Assembly (NCBI RefSeq): GCF_000182565.1
Contig: NW_015971540.1
Location: 1,488,476-1,552,475, forward strand
Direction: 5' to 3'
Length of the DNA: 64,000 nucleotides
Source of the DNA: Spizellomyces punctatus DAOM BR117
Lineage: Eukaryota; Chytridiomycota; Chytridiomycetes; Spizellomycetales; Spizellomycetaceae
Shown in pieces: positions 56,867-64,000 of this stretch. The first letter of the stretch is position 1; every line of letters starts with the position of its first letter. Under the pieces are notes generated by a model that did no database searches, had not been told where the DNA came from, and saw nothing but the letters and a program-made list of their open reading frames with translations. The translations under genes were made by a program, and so were the position numbers.

Positions 56867-58079
56867 ATGACCTCTGAGCCCAAGGACTATGATAACAGCT
56901 GGACGTATCGAGTCCCTCAAATACACAAAGAGTTGGGGGAGCCTGTGATAACAATTCGACATCTCTCAAAGAGTGGGTACAAATGCCATATGACTCGAAC
57001 CCATTGCTGACTCTGTTCCTTCCTGTAGCATACAATATCCCTGGCACAGATGAATCTGTTAAAGCTCTTCATGACATCCACCTCGCACCGGATTCAGAGT
57101 TCTATCCTATTCGCAGAGGTGAATTTGTGATTCTACGAGGACCAAGTGGTGGTGGGAAAACGACTCTACTCAACATCTTGGGCACGATTGATACGGCAAC
57201 CAGTGGTACTGTGGGTAAGTGAAGACAGCCAAGTCCTGCCTGTTTTGCATCATCAATTAATGTGTCTGGATACGGTAGAGCTTCTCGGGGAGGAAATATC
57301 AGAAATATCGTCCGATGCATACTTATCCGGCCTTCGCCTGCGGCGTATTGGTTTTGTGTTTCAGACATTCAACCTGTTGGGAACCATGTCTGCATTCGAG
57401 AACGTGGAGCTACCCATGACAATTCAAGGGAAGCTAGGGCATCGCCAACGGCAAGAACGTGCGCTGATGTTGCTAGAAAGTAAGTGCCGAACACTCATTT
57501 GCTCTTTGGATTGGTCATTGAGGTTCCACCAGCTGTCGGTTTACAAGATCGAATAGCACATCTCCCTTCCGAGCTTTCTGGTGGTGAACAGCAGCGAGTG
57601 TACGTTTTACCAAGAAAGTGCCAAGTATGTAAATATTTACATAAAATTCGTACAGTACAATAGCAAGAGCGCTGTCAAATGATCCAGACATCCTGCTTCT
57701 CGATGAACCCACCGGGGATCTCGACACCGCCAACACCATAGATATTATGAATCTACTTCTCAGAATCAATCGGGAAAAGAAGACAACATGCGTCATGGTA
57801 CGAAGGTTCGGTATGTTGTTCAAGAGACTGCCAACATAATATTGATTTGGCTCTGTCGTTGTTCACCTCCCATCACTGTAGGTAACGCACAATCCGGATG
57901 TCGAGTGTTACGCAGATCGTCTTCTCTATTTGGAGGATGGGCGGTTTGTAAAGCAAGCAGTGAACAAGGTTTGATTGAAATATCTGCGATTCATAGCATG
58001 AGAGCGCTGACGCATTTGCCTCCTTCTTTAGGTACAAACGCCATTGATTCTGGAAGAATATCAAGGTACAGTAGCATGA
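56867..58079 (+). CDS. LolD/MacB-type ABC transporter ATPase subunit
   Basis: Stand-alone ABC nucleotide-binding protein without membrane helices. It starts [12 protein letters not shown]. Walker A is GPSGGGKTT, the Q-loop glutamine is in [21 protein letters not shown], the signature is LSGGEQQR, Walker B is [12 protein letters not shown] and the H-loop is VTHNPDV. NLL-x-T-M-[ST]-A-x-E-N-V-E-L-P and LDTANT are typical of the bacterial lipoprotein-release (LolD) and MacB group, which pairs with FtsX-like permeases; no permease lies nearby. About six exons. The last joins VNK to [15 protein letters not shown]. Spliceosomal introns show it is a resident nuclear gene. Divergent from DNAI4 (177 bases). 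Confidence 0.88.
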
Positions 58080-58316
58080 TGAAGCTATCAGCTCGCAGGT
58101 TGCCCGATCTCGTAGGCTCACGACGTTACATCCGTAGAATACCTACGAAAAAAGGACGCGTGACATCCTTTTCACCAAATTTACAATCTTCATCGATAGC
58201 TCACATTCGAATTCTAGTATTCTATCTCTTGTTGAAAATGTACAGTACCGTGGGATACCTCCGGAACAACAGTCCCGGAAGCCAATATATATTATTATTC
58301 TTTCGCATCTTCGTTG

Positions 58317-61300
58317 CTATTCCATAACCTTATTATCATACACCACACGCCCCTGCGAGCAAAAACGTGAGTCACACAGGATAAGATCAGCTGCAGAGGC
58401 ACGCTACTAGCTGAAACTCACCTCAGCGTCTCTGACTTTCACCCGCCCATCGGACCATCGCATTTCCTCCGTACCATCCGGGTTTGAAATTTTCACCAAA
58501 CCATCTCCATAGTATTTTGTCCTAACTCCATTTAGGTACACCTCCTGCGAGAAACACAATGTATAAGAGGCCTATGGCTATCAAGGCATGTGGTCATCCT
58601 GCAATGTACCTTTATTCCGTTTGGATATTCCCACGTTTTCTTTCCATTCTCTTCAACACGTTGTATTCTCCCATCAGGAAAGAGGCTCTCCTCCTGTTCA
58701 TCAAATCATGCGACCGGTTCCATATTAGCTCTTCGATATATGCCCAGCTGCCTGTTGGCCATACTTACCTCGCCGTTGGTGAAGATGTATTTCACCGTTT
58801 TATCCGCGAAGACGATTTCGTTGGTCCCGTCAGGGTAATGCTTTTCCACCTGCCCATTAGAGAACTCGTACACCTGCAAGCCATCTTTATATGTCGTATG
58901 TAAGGTCCGTTGCTCGGTATACCAGTATACGATGCGACCGTCCGCGAACACCTGGTTAAGAAAATGACCGGAAACCGGACGTTGGTGAGCTATCAATTTC
59001 AAGCTGCCGAAGGGCTCATCTCAGGTGTGGGAATGGCCATTTCTTACCGTTTTTGAATCGCCGTTTGTGAAATGTATTACTATCAACTCGTCATCAGGAT
59101 GTACCTCCTTTAATGTACCATTGGAGTATCGGACGAGCTTTATTCCGTTCGCATATATACGCTCGAGTTTCCCATCGGACGTTGTCCGTTGCTTTATAAA
59201 GGTACACAACAGAATCAAAGAATGTTACATGCCGATTGTCATCCGGAAGGGTCTCATTACCTCAACACACCCTGAGAAGCTCAACCTTTTCTCAAGCGCG
59301 TCCAGCTCTGCCACGGCAGCCTTTGACTTAGCACTGTTCGAAATGGATCTTCGAGAGACCCGCTTTTTGGTGACTGCAGAGATGCTCTGCGTAGTAGAAC
59401 TGGGCGAAGGAGCAGAACTTCCGATTCGTTCCTCCTCACGGCTTGTCCATCCATTTGTGGGGGTTGATTCCGCACCCTTCACATGCTTAATGATAACAGG
59501 CTGGTGCTTTGCATAAACGGGCGGTCTGTGAACGGTTTCCTGCAAAGATCAAACTTAAGATAATGACTATCCCACATGAACAATGGTGGCACCTTACAAG
59601 ACAGGTTTGATTTCGCTCAACATATGCTGCACGTTCCTGTTCAAGAACCTTCACCTCCTCCTGCAGTTCCATATTTCTTCGAGTTAGATCTTCAACGCGT
59701 CGCTTCAAGCGGTCCTGAGCAAGAGTCATCCTGGACTCTTTCTCCTTAAAGCTAGCCTGCAGGGTCTCAATCTGCTTTCGAAGCAATTCGACATCTTGTC
59801 TCTCTCTAAGCGCATTTGTATGCATCAATATGTGACACTGTCGATTGATGGGCTAACAACCGAATCCACCTTTTAGTCGGCAAAATCTCAGCTGCCTTTC
59901 GCTGCTTTTCCCAAATTTTACGTTCTCTTTTAAGGTCTCGCAACGCGTCTTCTCGCATTTGATTGATCTTTTCGATTTCTTCCTGCTTGAACTTCTCGAA
60001 AGACTTCTGTTTACGTACCGAATACAACTAATGGCATGAGTACCGCCATTCATTTGAAGGCAAAAGGACACCAGAAAAACCGACCTTCTCGCCGTCCAGG
60101 ATCTTCATAGCTTGCTCGTTCTCGCGCGATCCTCGTCGAGTGAGATCGTCTGCTTTTTTGAACTTTTCAAGTTCCTGCTGCAAGTTCTGTACAACGGAAG
60201 CTCAGAATGGTGACTTCACATAAAAGATCTACGCTTCTTCACTGAACCTGGAGCTTCTGTTTCAATTCGTCTTCTATCGTCGACGTGGACTTTTTTGGTA
60301 GTCCGTCACTTGCTTCCTCCCCAAGTTTCCCTGGATCCTCTATTGCTATGAATTAGTCTGCTCTACAGCAGGTCTATCGCATACTGGCACTTATACTCGG
60401 CTGGCAGTTGCTCACCTGCAGGCTTGTTCAATTTTGGCCTCAGCCCCGGAAACAGGCTGTATAAAAGCCTTGAGGGACCAATCCCGGCGCTGGAGCTGTC
60501 TCCTTCACTAGCTTGTGCTTCTATATCTGAAGCATCTGCGATTGGTATGTCCACCCCATTTCCCGGATGCGCGCTATCCGGAACATTATCTAGACGGCCT
60601 ACATATTATTCGAACTTGCGTCAGTGCAAGGAAAGAAGGTCCATAACTACATCAACCGACCTGGCTGCTCCCCTTCCGAGAAGACTTTAGAGAGGAACCT
60701 CTTTGAGCTCGCCATAGGGCTGGTTACTTCTCTCCAGTTCTTCGGTTCATCTTCTTCCGTAATCTATTGCGTCGACGAATCAGCACTAACAGTCTCCAGG
60801 AAATACAGAGATACATTGCATACCAATGGTTTATCTTGCGAAGAGTTATTACGTCCTCGAAATCTACATCCATGCTGGACAATGAGAATGGAACGACGCG
60901 GATATTGTACATTTTAGAGGAGACAGTACCTGTGCATTGGATGTAACCCAGGGTCGGCAGTAAGATTGCCATTGGTTGAAGTCATCCTTGGGCGATTTGT
61001 TGTGGAAAGATTTTCGGCTGATGCTTTCGGGGAACAGTGACCACGGCCGTTCACCCGCCTTCCGACACTATCTGCTTCCTTTTTTGCACTATTATCCATC
61101 TCATTCGCGGGCCCTGTGGAAGCTCCTTCTTCCTCCTCATCGGATGTTGATCCCCCAAGAATCAGTCGTTCCAGTTCTTCGAACTCATCTCGCTGATCAG
61201 CAGCCGACCGTTGAATTTGATGCCATCTTTTTCTATTCGCCAGGCGGGCTGGAGTAAGAACTTGCGTTTCTAGTATTACATCGACATCGTCATTCTCTAT

Positions 61301-61774
61301 TGCTTTTTCGACCGCTGGATTTGCATTCTCGGTGAGTTCCTCTCGGCATGTGGGCGACGATCTCGGTGTCGAGATAGTTTTTAATGGAGAGCGATGCTGA
61401 GCGCGCTGTAGAAAGCAACAGCTTAGCAATTGTTAACCTGCACATAACGTAGATTCTTCTTTACATTAGAGCATGGGTTCGTGTCGTCTATTTTAAGCTG
61501 TCGATCCAGAAGTTCTTCAAAGGTTAATCCCGCAGGGCATATAGGTTTCTCTATATCAGCCTAGATCGAACCCCAAAAAAGTGTTAAGCGCTACACAAAG
61601 TAGGAAAATATGCGCCGCCCGCCTTACAGCGGAATACCCATTTCCTGCCTACCAGCATCTTTCCTTGCAAGTGAAATGAAATGCAGAGATCATTGCCTAG
61701 GTCGCGCGAAAATGGTAAGCGCGTCCACCAAAGGATGGTCCGAAAGTTGACTCGAACCGGCTTGCTTCGGACAT
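58317..61774 (-). CDS. CENPJ: CENPJ/CPAP (SAS-4) centriole assembly protein
   Basis: Homologue of CPAP/SAS-4, which links tubulin to the centriole cartwheel and is needed to build basal bodies. Exon 1 from ATG 61774 (MSEASRFESTFGPSF) joins a 17-base microexon (61628-61644, NGYSA) and then ADIEKPICPAGLTFEELLDR, the conserved N-terminal element. A disordered acidic stretch follows, then a long coiled coil (EKFKQEEIEKINQMREDALR, ERKIWEKQRKAAE). The C-terminal TCP10 G-box beta-repeat region has LERIYANGIKLVRYSNGTLK, GRIVYWYTEQRTLHTTYKDG and VEKHYPDGTNEIVFADKTVK. The last exons give RVKVRDAE plus GRVVYDNKVME, matching the family ending. Many exons. The start codon overlaps that of POLA2. Confidence 0.93.
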
Positions 61775-64000
61775 GACCAAGCGGAACTTGGGGTTTGCGA
61801 CAAACGTATTTGGACCATCTCGTCAAGACAAGATGCTTACAGCCAACGTGGAGCCAATTCGGGAAGAGCTATTGGCTGCCTTTGGTCCGCAAATCTCATC
61901 GCGTCCTGAAGTTCTAGACCGGCTCGTCACATATGCAAAGATCTTTGATGTGGAGGCCGAGGATTTACATGCCAAGTGGGAGGCATACACTCTCACTCCC
62001 GCAGCGCAGAAGTCTGACGATGACCTGACGCTGCCGACGCTTGCTCACCTGGACGAACTACAAAGTGTGTTGTTGCGAAAGCAAGAGGCCGAAAAACATC
62101 AGGCCCTCTTAGGAACATCTGATTCGCTGCTAAACGTGAAGGAGGTCAATCCGTTTGTGGAAGGCACAATGTTCACGAGTGACTCGTTACAGAGCCTCTT
62201 GGACGATAAAGGCGCAGATATTCTTGGAAGCTTTCGAACGCCAGGCAAAGCTAGGCGAAAGATTGTGCCTAAGGATGCAACAGCGTTGAGTGGGAGTGGG
62301 GCCGGGCCACATCCAGCCAAGAAATATCCTTCTCAGCCAGTAGGGGCTACCATGCCAAAGACACCAGCATCAAGCGGACGCTTTGATAAGACGCTCAACG
62401 TTGGAAATTCTCCTGCCTCAGCGCGTTTCTATGGAGCATCTCCTAGCACCCCTAGTGGCAGAGATAGTATACCATTGTCCCCACGGGGACCATCTCCGAA
62501 CGCCATAAAGTTTGCGGATAGGCTCAACAAAGCAAAGAAGGAAGAAACTTTAAATGATCATGTACCGATGGTTGCGTCGTCACCCGAAGATCCAGTGAGA
62601 TGCGAAATTTCATTAGTTCCAGGCCAGCAAACCAGCGGTTATCGATATATGTACGAGAAGTTGATGGAAAAGGGCGACTACTTGGATGAGCGTATTGATC
62701 AATTTGCAGAGCTTATTGTAGAAGCGATTCGTGAAACTCTACCAGAGGAAACCCGAAACGACTTCCAACTGCAGCATCCTGGTGTGCCAAACCAGGATCC
62801 GATTATAACCGTTGGCCGAGTCTGTTGCGATTCGTTAGTGGAAAATGCGAAATTGAATGAGCAGTCTATTCTGCTAGAATCATCGCGTGCCATGGGGGCT
62901 GGGTGCCGGGTAAAGCTAAACTTGAACGAGATCCCGGGTTTCACGATGTTTCCTGGCCAAATTATTGGTGCGGAGGGAATGAATTCAAGTGGAAGACTAC
63001 TCAACGTGTCCAAACTATACCAGCCACCACATCCTCCTAAAGCAACCTCAACACCGTCACAAATCGTTAATTTCTACTCAGAGGAGGGCACCGTTTCTAA
63101 GCGCCCTGTTAACGTCTTCATCGCGAATGGTCCATATACCCTGGACGACAGTCTGAATTATGAGCCATTTGAAGAGTTTGTGACTCAAATTTCGAAAGAA
63201 GCTCCTGATGTCGTCATACTACAAGGACCTTTTGTCGATGCGTCGCATCCTATGATTGCGCAAGGCGATCTTGACGTTGACATTGATGAGTTATTTCGAG
63301 TGCAGATTTCCTCCCGACTTGAACGTATAATACAGGCAAGGAAGCATCGTTCGACCAAAGTAGTTTTGATCCCTTCCACGCGAGATGCCTGTTCAGAATG
63401 GGTATCCTTCCCTCAACCGTCTCTTGCAGCAGGATTGACTGACCAGGAGTCACGCGAACGTCGTAGAGTGTTGGGCATTCCAGGCGAAGTGATGCTCTTC
63501 CCTAATCCAGTGCAATTTACGATCAACGAAACAGTGTTTGCTTGCTGTAGCACAGACATCCTCTGGCAGATGTGCGCTGAGGAGGTTGCCCGGGTACCGA
63601 AACAGCAGCAAGGGTCGAACGATGCGAATGGGATCTCCAACCACAAGATAACACGCCTGTTCCAACACATGCTGAGCCAAGGAAGCTTCTATCCACTATT
63701 CCCGCCAGCTCTGGACGATGCTTGTTTGGACCTCTCGCGATCAAAAGCGTTGGAACTGCAAGCAACTCCAGACGTCTTAATTGCTGGAAGCAGATTACAG
63801 TATACCGCACGGAAAGTGAACGGTTGCGTATGCATAAATCCAGGATTGCTTGTGAAGGGGCGAGGAGGTGGTACATTTGCCAAGATGTGTATCTGGCCTT
63901 TAGATTTGGATGGAATTAAGACGTTGGTTAAAGAGAAGACTACCGACTCCATGGATGTCGACGGGGAGGATGAAGAAGACATAGCTATCGCCCACGCTGT
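61773..64000 (+). CDS. POLA2: DNA polymerase alpha subunit B, 3' end cut by window
   Basis: Regulatory B subunit of DNA polymerase alpha-primase. One uninterrupted frame runs from ATG 61773 to the window end (about 742 codons). The N-terminal helical domain (EPIREELLAAFGPQISSRPE) is followed by a Ser/Pro-rich linker with several SP/TP sites (KTPASSGRF, SPASARFYGASPSTPSGR). The OB fold carries DPIITVGRVCCDS, QSILLESSR and FTMFPGQIIGAEGMNSSGR. The inactive calcineurin-like phosphoesterase domain has VFIANGPYTLDDSLNYEPFE, DVVILQGPFVDASHP and VVLIPSTRDAC. FYPLFPPALDDACLDLSRSK and GCVCINPGLLVKGRGGGTFA are hallmark late motifs. The true stop should lie just beyond 64000. A second ATG at 61833 (MLTANVEP) aligns better with the usual family start. 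Confidence 0.95.
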   Translation, partial: MTKRNLGFATNVFGPSRQDKMLTANVEPIREELLAAFGPQISSRPEVLDRLVTYAKIFDVEAEDLHAKWEAYTLTPAAQKSDDDLTLPTLAHLDELQSVLLRKQEAEKHQALLGTSDSLLNVKEVNPFVEGTMFTSDSLQSLLDDKGADILGSFRTPGKARRKIVPKDATALSGSGAGPHPAKKYPSQPVGATMPKTPASSGRFDKTLNVGNSPASARFYGASPSTPSGRDSIPLSPRGPSPNAIKFADRLNKAKKEETLNDHVPMVASSPEDPVRCEISLVPGQQTSGYRYMYEKLMEKGDYLDERIDQFAELIVEAIRETLPEETRNDFQLQHPGVPNQDPIITVGRVCCDSLVENAKLNEQSILLESSRAMGAGCRVKLNLNEIPGFTMFPGQIIGAEGMNSSGRLLNVSKLYQPPHPPKATSTPSQIVNFYSEEGTVSKRPVNVFIANGPYTLDDSLNYEPFEEFVTQISKEAPDVVILQGPFVDASHPMIAQGDLDVDIDELFRVQISSRLERIIQARKHRSTKVVLIPSTRDACSEWVSFPQPSLAAGLTDQESRERRRVLGIPGEVMLFPNPVQFTINETVFACCSTDILWQMCAEEVARVPKQQQGSNDANGISNHKITRLFQHMLSQGSFYPLFPPALDDACLDLSRSKALELQATPDVLIAGSRLQYTARKVNGCVCINPGLLVKGRGGGTFAKMCIWPLDLDGIKTLVKEKTTDSMDVDGEDEEDIAIAHA

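Noticed and set aside
1-64000. Transposons, CRISPR arrays, rRNA or tRNA genes
   Set aside because: I looked for terminal repeats, transposase or reverse-transcriptase text, repeated spacers and tRNA B-box-like sequence and saw none I could support; a tRNA or small RNA could still be missed by eye.

Overview
The window is nuclear DNA from a zoosporic (flagellated) fungus, most likely a chytrid-type lineage. Fungal-style mitochondrial subunits (ATP18, QCR10, a 792-aa niaD-type nitrate reductase) sit beside genes kept only in organisms with centrioles and motile flagella: an IC138/DNAI4 dynein intermediate chain, a CENPJ/SAS-4 homologue, ARMC9, a C2orf81 homologue, MYCBP and GCP4. Genes are dense and mostly split by short GT-AG introns of about 45-140 bases. 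Neighbouring genes usually alternate in strand, giving divergent pairs with short shared promoters and convergent pairs with short shared 3' ends. I saw no transposon, rRNA, tRNA or CRISPR array. One 100-N assembly gap falls inside a protein phosphatase gene.

Left to right. 0-14 kb: NLE1/Rsa4 (-), ARS2/Serrate (+), ATPase inhibitor IF1 (-), MYCBP (+), PAQR receptor (-), ATP18 (+), uracil-DNA glycosylase (-), QCR10 (+), exosome RRP46 (-). 14-29 kb: SCO1 (+), a five-RRM-like protein (+), ARMC9 (+), pyruvate dehydrogenase E2 (-), C2orf81 homologue (-), PPIL3 cyclophilin (+), TIM17 (-). 29-44 kb: PPZ-type phosphatase (-), an uncertain coding patch, nitrate reductase (+), GCP4 (-), LMBR1/LIMR membrane protein (+), mitochondrial 2-Cys peroxiredoxin (+), TLC-like membrane protein (-). 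44-64 kb: NDUFAF3-like assembly factor (+), CCT2 (-), small single-pass membrane protein (+), PANK4 (-), proteasome beta-3 (+), DNAI4 (-), LolD/MacB-type ABC ATPase (+), CENPJ/SAS-4 (-), POLA2 (+, cut by the window edge).

Two themes recur without any operon-like logic. One is mitochondrial energy metabolism and import (IF1, ATP18, QCR10, SCO1, PDH-E2, TIM17, peroxiredoxin, NDUFAF3-like). The other is the basal body and flagellum (MYCBP, ARMC9, C2orf81, GCP4, DNAI4, CENPJ). The rest is core housekeeping: ribosome assembly, RNA decay, chaperonin, proteasome and DNA replication.

The most interesting observations are an IF1 protein with two complete inhibitory motifs in one chain; a protein built of five divergent RRM-like repeats; CENPJ and POLA2 start codons that overlap on opposite strands; introns placed directly after the initiator ATG in several genes; and coding microexons of 10-20 bases. 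Splice sites were placed by eye from reading frame, GT-AG signals and family conservation. No alignment or search was run, and all family assignments are from recognition of conserved motifs.
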